Assembly (NCBI RefSeq): GCF_021390245.1
Contig: NZ_JAJUXH010000034.1
Location: 1-58,447 of the forward strand
DNA from: Dyadobacter sp. CY323
GTDB lineage: Bacteria > Bacteroidota > Bacteroidia > Cytophagales > Spirosomataceae
Length of the DNA: 58,447 nt
Direction of reading: 5' to 3'
Part shown: piece by piece, positions 34,379 through 43,769 of the stretch
How positions within the stretch are numbered: the stretch's first letter is position 1
Layout: the number at the start of each line of letters is the position of its first letter
Program-made: the position numbers and the translations under genes
Notes under the pieces: generated by a model
What the model was told of the DNA's origin: nothing
The model's input: the letters and a program-made list of their open reading frames with translations, nothing else
Databases searched by the model: none

Positions 34379-34394
34379 CCTGTAAACTTACAGG
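34379..34394. promoter_or_regulatory. Palindrome in divergent promoter region
   Basis: CCTGTAA-AC-TTACAGG has 7-bp arms with a 2-nt centre, 33 bases upstream of the dehydrogenase gene and 104 bases before the first response regulator. It could be an operator for either; too tight a loop for a terminator. Confidence 0.35.
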
Positions 34395-34498
34395 ATGAAG
34401 AAGCCGCGCGTTTTTAAAAAGCTGTGCCAACAGTGACCTGTCCAAAACTTGGTACGATTTTGGACACAACAAGAGGCAGCCTAACCCATTACACGTTT

Positions 34499-34921
34499 AT
34501 GGACCGTGAGTTATACATTGTCGACGACAGCCCCGACCATCAGTTTCTGCTTTATAAGTTAATCAAGGGTATGGAAATGCCTTATCTGGTTAAATTCTTT
34601 GAAAATGGCCGCTCACTTCATAAACACCTGCAGCAATTGAGCCGGTCAGAAGATCATGCTCGGTTTCCCGACTTGCTTGTACTGGATTTGAATATGCCCG
34701 CCATGAACGGCATTGAGTTGCTCAGGCTATTGCGACAGCCGCCATTAGCAAGCCATCCTCGGATTAGTACACTCCCGATTGTAGTTATGAGCAATGATAT
34801 TTCTCCCACCCAAATGCATCAATGCTACCAGGCCGGCGCCAATGCAGTAATCGTTAAGCCTTTAAGTGTAACTGTAATGAAAAATACAATTCAGTCGATC
34901 TGCAAATTCTGGATGAACTAG
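34499..34921 (+). CDS. Single-domain response regulator
   Basis: This 140-aa receiver has the acidic pocket I-V-D-D-S, a phospho-acceptor Asp in L-V-L-D-L-N-M-P-A-M-N-G, the Thr/Ser position in V-V-M-S-N-D and the Lys in V-I-V-K-P. There is no output domain, so it relays phosphate or works by protein contact. ATG 34499 is chosen because it starts at the first strand; upstream codons of the open frame have no counterpart in receivers. It is the first of five + strand signalling genes ending at 42527, which suggests that the large kinase is a partner. Confidence 0.9.
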   Translation: MDRELYIVDDSPDHQFLLYKLIKGMEMPYLVKFFENGRSLHKHLQQLSRSEDHARFPDLLVLDLNMPAMNGIELLRLLRQPPLASHPRISTLPIVVMSNDISPTQMHQCYQAGANAVIVKPLSVTVMKNTIQSICKFWMN

Positions 34922-35082
34922 CAGCAAAAGGTTTATACGAAGCGTCACAAGGCAGCAGGAACGATTTTAGTGCGTCGAGAAATTGAGATTGCCCATACTG
35001 AGTATAAGAATGCGCTTATTGTACCCGCACGTCGAATTTATTGTGGATCAAAAGTTTACACCTCAAAAACAAAATACAACCA

Positions 35083-35559
35083 ATGCAAAAAGAAATCTAC
35101 CTGGTTGAAGATTCGTCGGATTTCCGCCAACTCATCAGGACCATCTTCAACCGCTTTTTACCAACTTACAACATCCGGTCCTTTCAGGGCGCGCAGGAGT
35201 TATACCAGTACATGGTGCTCCAATCGGCGGATGATTATGCGGGCAGACGTCCCGCGCTGATCATACTCGATCTGAAAATGCATATGATAGATGGCTTCGA
35301 GCTACTGAAACTGGTTCGCCAGACACCACCCAACGCAACCACCGAGTGGAACGTGATCCCGGTAGTCATGCTCAGTGCGGCGGCCAATCAGGAGGATATC
35401 AACAAATGTTACCAGGCGGGCGCAAACTCATTTTTCGTGAAGCCCATCGACTTTGAAGAATTGAGAGAATTGCTGGCAACGATCTGCCGCTATTGGGTCG
35501 ATTACAATTGCCTTGCATCCGCTACTCCCAGCTCGACCAACAGTCACGCCGCTTTTTAA
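35083..35559 (+). CDS. Single-domain response regulator
   Basis: This 158-aa receiver has Y-L-V-E-D-S, acceptor Asp in I-I-L-D-L-K-M-H-M-I-D-G (where His replaces the usual Pro), V-M-L-S-A and F-F-V-K-P. It resembles the preceding receiver (both have a C-Y-Q-A-G-A-N element), so the two probably arose by duplication. The start is set at ATG 35083, M-Q-K-E-I-Y-L-V. It has no output domain. Confidence 0.9.
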   Translation: MQKEIYLVEDSSDFRQLIRTIFNRFLPTYNIRSFQGAQELYQYMVLQSADDYAGRRPALIILDLKMHMIDGFELLKLVRQTPPNATTEWNVIPVVMLSAAANQEDINKCYQAGANSFFVKPIDFEELRELLATICRYWVDYNCLASATPSSTNSHAAF

Positions 35560-35700
35560 TGCCTTTGGGACAAACAGACTTTTGTCCGAGGTAATGGCAC
35601 GTATATTTCAAGTATTTGCATTCCAAAACAGGAACGTGCAAGATTGGTTTTTCAGTACTTTTCGTGCTTCTGGACCGGGAATGCTGTAAAAAACAATCTA

Positions 35701-36738
35701 ATGGAAAAAAGAAATATCATTGTCATGGGAGCCTCTACCGGCGGTTTCGAGGCATTTAAGAGGGTTATTGCTGATCTTCCGCCTGATCTTGAAGCGGCTA
35801 TTTTTATAGTCTGGCACATGTCACCTACCATCCGGGGCATGCTTCCGCAGGTATTTAATAAAATCAATGCAATTCATGCCGCCCACGCGGTGGATGGCGA
35901 ACCGATTCTGATGAACCGCATTTATGTGGCCCCGCCCGATCACCACATGCTGCTGGAGCACGGAACTGTACGTGTAACCCACGGCCCGAAAGAAAATCGC
36001 TTTCGCCCCGCCGTCGATCCCCTTTTTCGTTCAGCAGCCTATGCCTATCAGAACCGTGTGATCGGCGTCGTGCTATCCGGTGCCCTGGATGACGGGACAG
36101 CGGGTTTATGGACGATCAAATACCGGGGAGGCATTGCCATCGTACAAGATCCAAAAGATTCCCAGGTCCCCTCGATGCCCGAAAGTGCAGTCAGTCAGGT
36201 AAGTATTGACTTCACGGTCCCGCTAACCGAAATGGGCTCGCTACTATCCAGATTGGCCAGCGAGCCTGCCGGTGAAACAAAACAGGTAACCAAGGGAGAA
36301 GATGAAAAGACAAAGGCAGAGATCCGGATCGCGGCTGAGGACATTACGGAAGGCATCCGCATCATGGATCATGGACAATTAAGCCCATTTACATGTCCGG
36401 ATTGCCACGGTGTGCTTACTTTGCTGAAAGATGGCGATATTAGCCGTTTCCGCTGCCATACCGGTCACGCCTACTCTGCCGACGGGCTATTGACCGCCAT
36501 TATGGAGAAGGTCGAAGACGACCTTTATAGTGCGATTCGCGGAGTAGATGAAAGCATTATGCTACTTAATCATGTGGGTGACCATTTTGCAGAAGCGAAC
36601 CACGCGGGACTTGCAGCAAGGTATTTTCAGCAGGCTCAAAAGGCAGGACAGCGGGCCGAGCTAATGCGGCAGGCTGCGCTGTTGCGCGCGCAATTAACGA
36701 TGGAGGATATGATGCAGCTGGACGAAGAAATAGATTGA
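35701..36738 (+). CDS. cheB-like: CheB-type methylesterase with C-terminal zinc-ribbon region
   Basis: This is a 345-aa protein. The CheB catalytic domain (1-195) has S12 in G-A-S-T-G-G, H39 in V-W-H-M-S-P and D131 in L-D-D-G-T-A-G, the full Ser-His-Asp triad. There is no N-terminal receiver. A C-terminal part (about 220-345) holds C-P-D-C and R-C-H-T-G-H, a zinc-ribbon-like segment, then helices. Such CheB proteins occur in Bacteroidota with no chemoreceptors, next to CheB-CheR kinases, and are thought to act in stress signalling rather than taxis. ATG 35701 is used because upstream codons have no family match. Confidence 0.9.
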   Translation: MEKRNIIVMGASTGGFEAFKRVIADLPPDLEAAIFIVWHMSPTIRGMLPQVFNKINAIHAAHAVDGEPILMNRIYVAPPDHHMLLEHGTVRVTHGPKENRFRPAVDPLFRSAAYAYQNRVIGVVLSGALDDGTAGLWTIKYRGGIAIVQDPKDSQVPSMPESAVSQVSIDFTVPLTEMGSLLSRLASEPAGETKQVTKGEDEKTKAEIRIAAEDITEGIRIMDHGQLSPFTCPDCHGVLTLLKDGDISRFRCHTGHAYSADGLLTAIMEKVEDDLYSAIRGVDESIMLLNHVGDHFAEANHAGLAARYFQQAQKAGQRAELMRQAALLRAQLTMEDMMQLDEEID

Positions 36739-36757
36739 ATACGCATTTGGAATAGAC

Positions 36758-36779
36758 TATCTATTTAAATATATAGATA
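36758..36779. promoter_or_regulatory. AT-rich near-palindrome before the large kinase
   Basis: TATCTATTTA-AA-TATATAGATA is a near-perfect 22-bp inverted repeat, 38 bases upstream of the GTG start of the CheB-CheR kinase. It may be a promoter or operator; it is the only strongly AT-rich spot in this GC-balanced stretch. Confidence 0.3.
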
Positions 36780-36817
36780 TAAAATTAGAGTTATAACCCT
36801 GAAAACAGTAGCAGTAC

Positions 36818-39800
36818 GTGGGCAAGAAACATTCAGAAAAAGAAGAAACCAAAGAGATACCGGCTGCGATCGAAGAGGGAAAACAAACTCTTATTGTCGG
36901 CATTGGAGCCTCAGCAGGCGGTGTGGAAGCATTGGTAGAGTTTTTTGAACAGGTAACCGTCAATTCCGGAATGGCGTATGTGGTCATACTGCACCTATCG
37001 CCGGATTATGACAGCCGGTTAACTGAGATCCTCAGGCAGGTTTCGTCCATTCCCGTCACCCAGGTCACTGAAAATGTTAAGATTGAGGCTGACCACGTGT
37101 ATATTGTGCCGCCTAACAAACATTTGCAAATGCGGGACGACATTATCAACGTTTCGCCCAACATCCGTCAGGAAGAACGTCGCGCACCCGTGGACATTTT
37201 CTTCCGCTCTCTCGCCGAATCACATGGCCGGATGGCTGTCGGAGTGATCTTGTCAGGCACAGGCGCGAACGGGTCCATGGGGCTAAAACGGATCAAGGAG
37301 AACGGCGGCGCCGTTTTTGTCCAGAATCCGAGAGAGGCCGCATTCAATGAAATGCCGCGTCACGCAATCGCCACCAACCTGGTCGACGACATTCTTCCGG
37401 TGGCCCAGCTTCCGGAAAAGCTTGTCTCATACCAAAATAGCCTGGGAAAAGTCTCAATCCGGGTAGACCCCGGGATGCGTCCCGACAGTGAACAGCAGGC
37501 TTTGCGTGAAATATTCGCCCATTTGCGCCTGCGCACCGGGCACGACTTTTCCAATTACAAACGGCCGACGCTGATGCGCCGTTTTGAGCGGCGTATCAGT
37601 GTCCGCAACCTACCCGACCTTCCGGCCTATGTTACCTTTTTACACGAGAATCCCGACGAGGCCCAGGCGCTGCTAAAAGACCTGCTGATATCGGTAACCA
37701 ACTTTTTCAGGGACAGTAAGCCTTTTCAGGCATTGGAGGATGATATTCTCCCTACGCTCATTCGGGAAAGATCAAATGACGTGATCCGGATCTGGGTGGC
37801 GGGTTGCGCCACGGGAGAGGAGGCTTACTCGCTAGCCATGCTGATGGCAGAAAAGACCATGGATGTGCTTGATGCGCCAAAAGTGCAGATCTTCGCGACC
37901 GATATCGACGAAGCCGCCATTGCCATCGCACGGGAAGGCCGCTATACCCTGAATGATGCCGCAGACATACCAGCCGACCGGCTGCGACAGTTTCTGGTAC
38001 CGGATGGCGATGATTTCAGGGTACGCCAGGAAATTCGGGAAATGGTGCTTTTTGCCCATCATAATGTACTAAAAGATCCACCGTTTTCACGAATAGACCT
38101 TGTCACCTGCCGCAATTTGTTGATCTATTTCAACAGTGCGGCGCAGGAGCGGGTAATGGAAACGTTCCACTTTGCTTTGAGACCGGGAGGTTACCTGTTG
38201 CTCGGACTCTCCGAGACAACTGACGGGGCCGGTGATCTGTTTGCCCCGGTCAGCCGCGAGAACCACATTTACCAGAGTCGCCCCGTTTCAATCCGTTCCT
38301 ACCCCGTCCCGGAAAGCAACTTCCTGGTGCCGGCGGGTAGAAGGCTTGTTTCAGAAAACAGCTCATCCAAAGAGAGCAGATCACTGCAGAGCAGGCTCAA
38401 CTTCGGAGATCTGCATCAGCAACTTCTGGAAAGATATGCCCCGCCATCCATCATCGTCAATGAAGATTACGACATTCTGCACCTGTCCGAACGGGCGGGA
38501 AAATACCTCCATATTGCTGGCGGCGAGCCTTCCAAAAACCTGCTGAAACTGATCCGGCCGGAATTGCGACTGGAATTGAGGACTGCATTCTATCAGGCCG
38601 TTCAGCAAAAAAGCAACGTAGAAGCTCCGAACCTCAACGTAAGGATCGACGACAGAATGCAGACCCTGACGCTACATGTGCGTCCGGTGCTGGATGAAGA
38701 CAACATTGCGGGGAGCGACCCGGCCCGCGGTTTGCTACTGGTTATCTTTGAACCAACCGGACAACATACCGAACCGACGACCAGCATACTTGCTTCCGAG
38801 GAGCCCATGGCGCGGCAACTGGAAGAAGAACTGGTCCGTCTCAAGGCGCAGCTGCGTACATCGAGCGAACAGCATGAAACCCAGGCCGAGGAGCTGAAAG
38901 CTTCCAACGAAGAGTTGCAGGCGATCAACGAAGAATTGCACTCAGCGGCTGAGGAACTTGAAACAAGCAAGGAAGAACTGCAGTCGATAAATGAGGAACT
39001 TACGACAGTAAACCAGGAACTTAAAGTAAAACTGGAAGAGATCTCGATCACGCGGAACAACCTGCAAAACCTGATCAACTCCACTGATCTCGCGACACTC
39101 TTTCTGGATCGCAGCCTGAGGGTTATCCTGTTTACCCCGGCGGCCCGAAGCATTTTCAACCTGATCCAATCGGACAGTGGCCGACCCCTCACCGACATCA
39201 CCAACCGGCTCGACGATAACGACCTGCTACGGGATGCCGAAGCGGTACTAGAAAAATTACAGCCCGTCGAGCGCGAGGTAAAGACCAGCGACGGACAGTT
39301 GTTCCTGATGCGGGTGTTACCATACCGTACTGCCGAAGACCGCATTAACGGCGTTGTGCTGACCTTTGTCGATATTTCGCGGCGCAGGGCAGCGGAAGAA
39401 GCTGTCCGCCAGTCGGAAGAGCGTATGCGGCTTGTGTTCGACAGCGCAAAAGACTACGCGATCTTCACGTTCGACCTGCAACGTAAGATTTCAAGCTGGA
39501 GTCCCGGTGCGCATAGCATTACCGGTTATTCCGAATCAGATGTGCTGGGTCATACCAGCGATATTATTTTTACGCTTGAAGACAGACAAAACGGCATTCC
39601 GGAACTGGAAGAGCAGACTACACTTAATCAGGGGCGGGCCATTAATGAGCGCTGGCATCTGCGTAAGGATGGAACCCGGTTCTGGGGTTCCGGTTCGGTG
39701 TCGCCACTGAAAGACGTTCAGGGCAAACTACTCGGATTTGTGAAGATCATGCGTGACCTGACCGAGCATCGTGCCGCCGAAGAAGCAAAATCTTTTCTGG

Positions 39801-42058
39801 CAGCCATCGTCGAATCTTCACAGGATGCGATCATGACGGTCAATTTTGAAGGAGTAATCACAAGCTGGAATGAGGCCGCCCATGACTTGTATGGCTATTC
39901 AGCCGCTCAGGCAGTTGGAAAGCCTCTGACTATGCTGACCTTGCCGGCAGATCTGGACCAGTTGCTGAAAGACACCGAGAATATCAAAGTTTCCCAGAAA
40001 GTCGAAATCTTTGACACCATCCGGGTCAACAAAAACGGTGCGGAAATGCATTTGGAGGTGGTTATGTCTCCTGTAAAAAATAAATCCGGAAAGGTAATCG
40101 GTGTTTCTACGATTGCCCGCGACATCACTTTGCGGAAGCAGTCCGAGTATGCAGAGGCCCTCAAAAATCTGACCCTGCAGCAGCAAACCGAATTATTGGC
40201 CGGCACCGGCAGCTGGGAGTATAACCGGTCCACAGAAGAATTTATCTGGTCAGAAGGCATGTACCAATTGTTTGGCCTGCCGATAGGCGAACCCGTGTAT
40301 ACCGATATTTATGTGGATTTCACCCGCGGGGCCGAGAAGGAAGCGGCCCGGCGGTTTACCGATTGGCTCAGGGCTGGGACAGAAGCCATTGAACAAGTTC
40401 TGCGCATTCACGCCGGTGATGCTGTGAGATACTTGAAAATCAGAGGAGTGGCGCTAGCGAACGAAGGCGGGCCGCCCGTGAAAGCATTAGGGATCGACTG
40501 GGACATTACAGACCAGGTGCTGGCGCAGGAACAGATCCGTCAAAGTGAGGCCCAGCTCAGGACACTTGTTGAGAACACGCCCGATGTGATTACGCGCTGG
40601 GACAACGACCTTCGTCTGCTTTTTGCTAACAGCGCCTTCATAGGCAAATCGGGCGAACCGCTTGAAAACCTCCTTGGCAAAACCAATGCCGAAATGGGAC
40701 AGCCAGAGGACAGTACCGGTTCCTATATGGAAAAGCTCCGGCAAACGTTCGAAACCGGTCAGCCGCAGGAACATTACAACCGGTTTCCAACACCAACCGG
40801 CAGATTTGAATATTACTCCAGAATGGTCCCTGAGCGCGGGCCCGACGGCTCGGTCCAAAGTGTACTTGCAATTGCGCGGGACATTACGGAACTGCAAAGT
40901 GCCCAGCAGCAGACACGTCAGCTTGCTGAAAACCTGCAGGCGGTGCTGGATGCCTCGCCAGCCTGCATTGGCCTCCTGAAAGCCGTACGTGCTGGCGCGG
41001 ATGGCAGTTTAGTGACCGGGTTTAAGCTTGCGGTAGGAAACCAGAAGCTGGCCGAGTTCTTCGGCCAGCCGCTCCACGAGTTGCTTGGCAAACAAGCGGA
41101 TCATTTTGACACTTTGCTGTGGGGACCCGAGACGCATGATTTTCTGATGCAGGTTTACCACGATAACGAGCCACGTTACGATGAAAAGTACCTGACCACC
41201 GATGGGCAGGAGCGCTGGCTCGCAGTAGCCATCAGCCGGCAGGACGACGGCGTGGTACTGACCGGGCTCGACATCACACAGTTAAAAGAAGCCCAGACTC
41301 AGCAGCAGTTCTGGCTAGGCGAATTGGAAAATGCCAGTCAGAGCGCGGAGTCTGTGGCGCATCTTCGCGACGCGCTGAAAGAGCGCGGGGAATTGCTCAG
41401 GTCTGCATCGCATGATCTGCGCGGGCAGGTTGGAGTGATCGCTTCCGCCGCCCAGCTCCTGGGAATGGCCGGCAGCGAGGCAGACAACAATATCCTGATC
41501 CAGATGATCCAGCGCAATACCCAGCAAATGACCCAGCTCATGAGCAGCCTGCTGGATTTTGCCCGGTTGGAAGCTGCGCAGGAAGTAATCCACGTCAGCC
41601 GTTTCGATCTGGCAGGACTTTTGCTTGAGTTGGCGGAAAATACGCAGCCTTTCGCTACGGAGCGCGGATTGGCGCTGAATGCGCTGGGGCCGACAGAGAT
41701 GGAGGTTGAAAGTGATCCGGTACAAATCCGGCGGATCGCGCAAAATTTGCTACTGAATGCTTTGAAATATACCGATATGGGCGGAGTGACGATCAACTGG
41801 GAGAAGGACGGCATGGGATGGTCTTTCAAAGTGGTCGATACCGGACCGGGCTTACCTGCCAAGTTACTTGCCCGGTTAAGGGGCGAGTTTCAGGAGCCGG
41901 CGGAAGGTGAAGTGGTCATTACGCCGGGCCGCTCCGCGGGCGAAGGCATTGGTCTCGCCATTGTCACCCGCCTCTGCACATTGCTCGGTGGCCGGCTGGA
42001 AGTTGACAGCCATCCGGATGAGGGCACGACGTTCAGGATTAGTTTTTTGAATGAATAA
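36818..42058 (+). CDS. CheB-CheR-PAS hybrid sensor histidine kinase
   Basis: This 1746-aa protein begins at GTG 36818. Domains in order: CheB (about 24-215), CheR methyltransferase (about 225-490; W-V-A-G-C-A-T-G-E-E-A-Y-S), a Glu-rich coiled coil (about 665-755), some six PAS modules (about 760-1490), HisKA with phospho-acceptor H1532 (S-H-D-L-R-G-Q) and HATPase (N-L-L-L-N-A-L-K-Y, D-T-G-P-G-L, G-E-G-I-G-L). In the CheB part S32 and H59 are present, but the triad Asp is N151 (G-T-G-A-N-G-S), so esterase activity may be weak or lost. There is no transmembrane segment, so sensing is cytosolic. The receiver that follows, 16 bases on, is the likely partner. Confidence 0.93.
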   Translation: MGKKHSEKEETKEIPAAIEEGKQTLIVGIGASAGGVEALVEFFEQVTVNSGMAYVVILHLSPDYDSRLTEILRQVSSIPVTQVTENVKIEADHVYIVPPNKHLQMRDDIINVSPNIRQEERRAPVDIFFRSLAESHGRMAVGVILSGTGANGSMGLKRIKENGGAVFVQNPREAAFNEMPRHAIATNLVDDILPVAQLPEKLVSYQNSLGKVSIRVDPGMRPDSEQQALREIFAHLRLRTGHDFSNYKRPTLMRRFERRISVRNLPDLPAYVTFLHENPDEAQALLKDLLISVTNFFRDSKPFQALEDDILPTLIRERSNDVIRIWVAGCATGEEAYSLAMLMAEKTMDVLDAPKVQIFATDIDEAAIAIAREGRYTLNDAADIPADRLRQFLVPDGDDFRVRQEIREMVLFAHHNVLKDPPFSRIDLVTCRNLLIYFNSAAQERVMETFHFALRPGGYLLLGLSETTDGAGDLFAPVSRENHIYQSRPVSIRSYPVPESNFLVPAGRRLVSENSSSKESRSLQSRLNFGDLHQQLLERYAPPSIIVNEDYDILHLSERAGKYLHIAGGEPSKNLLKLIRPELRLELRTAFYQAVQQKSNVEAPNLNVRIDDRMQTLTLHVRPVLDEDNIAGSDPARGLLLVIFEPTGQHTEPTTSILASEEPMARQLEEELVRLKAQLRTSSEQHETQAEELKASNEELQAINEELHSAAEELETSKEELQSINEELTTVNQELKVKLEEISITRNNLQNLINSTDLATLFLDRSLRVILFTPAARSIFNLIQSDSGRPLTDITNRLDDNDLLRDAEAVLEKLQPVEREVKTSDGQLFLMRVLPYRTAEDRINGVVLTFVDISRRRAAEEAVRQSEERMRLVFDSAKDYAIFTFDLQRKISSWSPGAHSITGYSESDVLGHTSDIIFTLEDRQNGIPELEEQTTLNQGRAINERWHLRKDGTRFWGSGSVSPLKDVQGKLLGFVKIMRDLTEHRAAEEAKSFLAAIVESSQDAIMTVNFEGVITSWNEAAHDLYGYSAAQAVGKPLTMLTLPADLDQLLKDTENIKVSQKVEIFDTIRVNKNGAEMHLEVVMSPVKNKSGKVIGVSTIARDITLRKQSEYAEALKNLTLQQQTELLAGTGSWEYNRSTEEFIWSEGMYQLFGLPIGEPVYTDIYVDFTRGAEKEAARRFTDWLRAGTEAIEQVLRIHAGDAVRYLKIRGVALANEGGPPVKALGIDWDITDQVLAQEQIRQSEAQLRTLVENTPDVITRWDNDLRLLFANSAFIGKSGEPLENLLGKTNAEMGQPEDSTGSYMEKLRQTFETGQPQEHYNRFPTPTGRFEYYSRMVPERGPDGSVQSVLAIARDITELQSAQQQTRQLAENLQAVLDASPACIGLLKAVRAGADGSLVTGFKLAVGNQKLAEFFGQPLHELLGKQADHFDTLLWGPETHDFLMQVYHDNEPRYDEKYLTTDGQERWLAVAISRQDDGVVLTGLDITQLKEAQTQQQFWLGELENASQSAESVAHLRDALKERGELLRSASHDLRGQVGVIASAAQLLGMAGSEADNNILIQMIQRNTQQMTQLMSSLLDFARLEAAQEVIHVSRFDLAGLLLELAENTQPFATERGLALNALGPTEMEVESDPVQIRRIAQNLLLNALKYTDMGGVTINWEKDGMGWSFKVVDTGPGLPAKLLARLRGEFQEPAEGEVVITPGRSAGEGIGLAIVTRLCTLLGGRLEVDSHPDEGTTFRISFLNE

Positions 42059-42074
42059 ATGATTAAATGACTGA

Positions 42075-42527
42075 ATGAGCGAATCCCCATATATGCAAAA
42101 CCGGCACCTGATTTACCTGGTAGACGATGATGCTGACTATCGATTTTTAGTCCAGCAGGTATTTAAAATGTTCTTACCGCAGCATCAGGTGCGGTTTTTC
42201 GCCGATGGTTCTGAACTCGCCGACGCAATGGACTTGATTGCGGATGAAAATCCGGTTAAGCCCCGTGTAATCATTCTGGACATTGATATGCCGGGGCTAA
42301 ATGGGTTTCAGACACTTTCGAAACTGAGACTTCATAACTATTGGCAAAACGTACCTGTGCTCATGATGACCAACCGCGATCAGGCCGAGTTCCGGCAGGA
42401 AAGCCTTCGTCTGGGAGCGGATGGGTTTTCGCTCAAACCTGTCGACCTGCATCAAATTAAAGCAGTCATGACTGACATATACGCACACGAAGGCGACTTC
42501 ACCACATTCCCCGGACTGTCCAAGTAA
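42075..42527 (+). CDS. Single-domain response regulator
   Basis: This 150-aa receiver has Y-L-V-D-D-D-A-D, acceptor Asp in I-I-L-D-I-D-M-P-G-L-N-G, M-M-T-N-R and F-S-L-K-P. It lies 16 bases after the CheB-CheR kinase, so it is very likely phosphorylated by it. ATG 42093 would also start a full domain. No output domain. Confidence 0.9.
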   Translation: MSESPYMQNRHLIYLVDDDADYRFLVQQVFKMFLPQHQVRFFADGSELADAMDLIADENPVKPRVIILDIDMPGLNGFQTLSKLRLHNYWQNVPVLMMTNRDQAEFRQESLRLGADGFSLKPVDLHQIKAVMTDIYAHEGDFTTFPGLSK

Positions 42528-42687
42528 TGGATCGGTAAATCCCGGACTTCGCATCACCATTTCCTACATTATCCTCCCCTCCCGGGAAGGATTGAGATCG
42601 TTGCATGGCGATCGGCCTCATTCTGTTCGGCAGACTGTAGAACTGATGTCTGTACGAATCCGCTTCCCGGGCGATCCTACTCGTTTG

Positions 42688-42705
42688 CTGGCACAATTTT
42701 TATTA
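42688..42705 (+). promoter_or_regulatory. Regulon motif, site 2
   Basis: CTGGCACAATTTTTATTA lies 41 bases before the start at 42747. It is nearly identical to the site at 49729 (CTGGCACAATTTTTAGTA), 7 kb away before the SPW gene. Confidence 0.65.
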
Positions 42706-42746
42706 TCACCGCCAACCCACGCATTAACGAAACTTTAAGACTACGC

Positions 42747-43100
42747 ATGAAAAAATTGATCTCCACGGCGATGGTCCTGATGGCCATTCCCACATCCGCC
42801 GCATTTTCACAAATCGTTTCTACTCATCCAGGTCAAAGTGAAATAGCCTTGCAAAACCACGTCTCAACCACGGATACCACTACCCTGCTCAAACGGGCAG
42901 GAGGCATGGGAGAACAATGGTACGATAACCCGGAAATTACAAATAATACAGTCCCGGCCACCACCCGAAAATGGACGTACGACAGGCCGGCGCCAGCGCC
43001 CAAATCTATGGAACAACTATCGGGCAGCAGACTTGATATCGGCCGTGCCAGGCGCGAAAACATGGAGACTATGAAATTCGGCTCGGTCCCGAGGAAATAG
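42747..43100 (+). CDS. Small secreted protein, unknown function
   Basis: This 117-aa protein has a signal peptide (M-K-K-L-I-S-T-A-M-V-L-M-A-I, ending A-A-F-S-Q). The mature part is short, polar and Pro/Thr-rich with no family I recognise; W-Y-D-N-P and W-T-Y-D-R-P are its only aromatic clusters. It has its own regulon-type promoter motif upstream and is followed by another such motif for the DUF4142 gene, so it is probably a single-gene unit in the same stress regulon. Confidence 0.75.
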   Translation: MKKLISTAMVLMAIPTSAAFSQIVSTHPGQSEIALQNHVSTTDTTTLLKRAGGMGEQWYDNPEITNNTVPATTRKWTYDRPAPAPKSMEQLSGSRLDIGRARRENMETMKFGSVPRK

Positions 43101-43116
43101 CGCATGGTCTCCTCCA

Positions 43117-43134
43117 CTGGCATAATTTTTATAA
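43117..43134 (+). promoter_or_regulatory. Regulon motif, site 3
   Basis: CTGGCATAATTTTTATAA stands 102 bases before the DUF4142 start at 43237 and 16 bases after the preceding stop. It is a full match to the shared pattern. Confidence 0.6.
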
Positions 43135-43236
43135 ACCCCTGCCGACTTAACAATCATTCTTTCGTACCGGGGTTCTCAATCTCCTTCATTTTTTATCAAA
43201 TCAAAAACCAAGTTCAATTAAACCAATCAAACAATT

Positions 43237-43755
43237 ATGAAAAAGCTGTTACTACCATTCGGTTTCGCATGCATTCTTTTTACTGCCTCATCCTGTACTG
43301 ACCACGAAGTGGACGGTATGCTGTCACGCACCGACCGCGATTTTATGATCAAGGCGGCAGATAGCAATCTCTTCGAGATCAAGGCTGGCGAAATGGCTAC
43401 CGGCAAAGCGGTTGTGGACTCCGTCCGCCATTATGGCGAGCACATGGTTACCGATCATAGCAAGGCAACCGCCGAGATGATGGCACTCGCTCACAAAAAA
43501 ATGCTCGATCTGCCCGAGATGCTTTCCATGGACAAACAGAAAAAGCTGGACAGTCTGGCTATGATGAATGGTATGGCATTTGATTCGCTATATATGACGA
43601 TGATGGTGAAATCACACATTGAAACCATTGATCTTTTTCAAACAGAAACAACACTGGGCGATGATCCCGAAGTGAAATCTTTCGCAGCCGGAAAACTTCC
43701 GACACTGCACCACCATTTGGAAGAAGCCATTGAGCTGAAAGAATGGCTTTGGTAG
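43237..43755 (+). CDS. DUF4142 lipoprotein
   Basis: This 172-aa lipoprotein has a signal ending A-S-S-C20. The mature part is a four-helix, ferritin-like DUF4142 domain: D-R-D-F-M-I-K-A-A-D-S-N-L-F-E-I-K-A-G, then H-M-V-T-D-H-S-K-A and H-I-E-T-I-D-L-F-Q-T-E. The paired His and Glu could bind metal, but this is not established for the family. A paralogue of the same design lies at 46868-47419, also with a regulon motif. It is followed 14 bases later by the SDR gene, so they are probably one transcript. Confidence 0.9.
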   Translation: MKKLLLPFGFACILFTASSCTDHEVDGMLSRTDRDFMIKAADSNLFEIKAGEMATGKAVVDSVRHYGEHMVTDHSKATAEMMALAHKKMLDLPEMLSMDKQKKLDSLAMMNGMAFDSLYMTMMVKSHIETIDLFQTETTLGDDPEVKSFAAGKLPTLHHHLEEAIELKEWLW

Positions 43756-43769
43756 ATAACCGCATTCCT

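Noticed and set aside
38602..39345. 247-aa Ser/Arg-rich - strand frame
   Set aside because: It is the shadow of the coiled-coil part of the large kinase on the other strand.
35701..42058. Chemotaxis operon
   Set aside because: No chemoreceptor, CheA, CheW or flagellar gene is present; CheB/CheR domains occur here as stress-type signalling modules.
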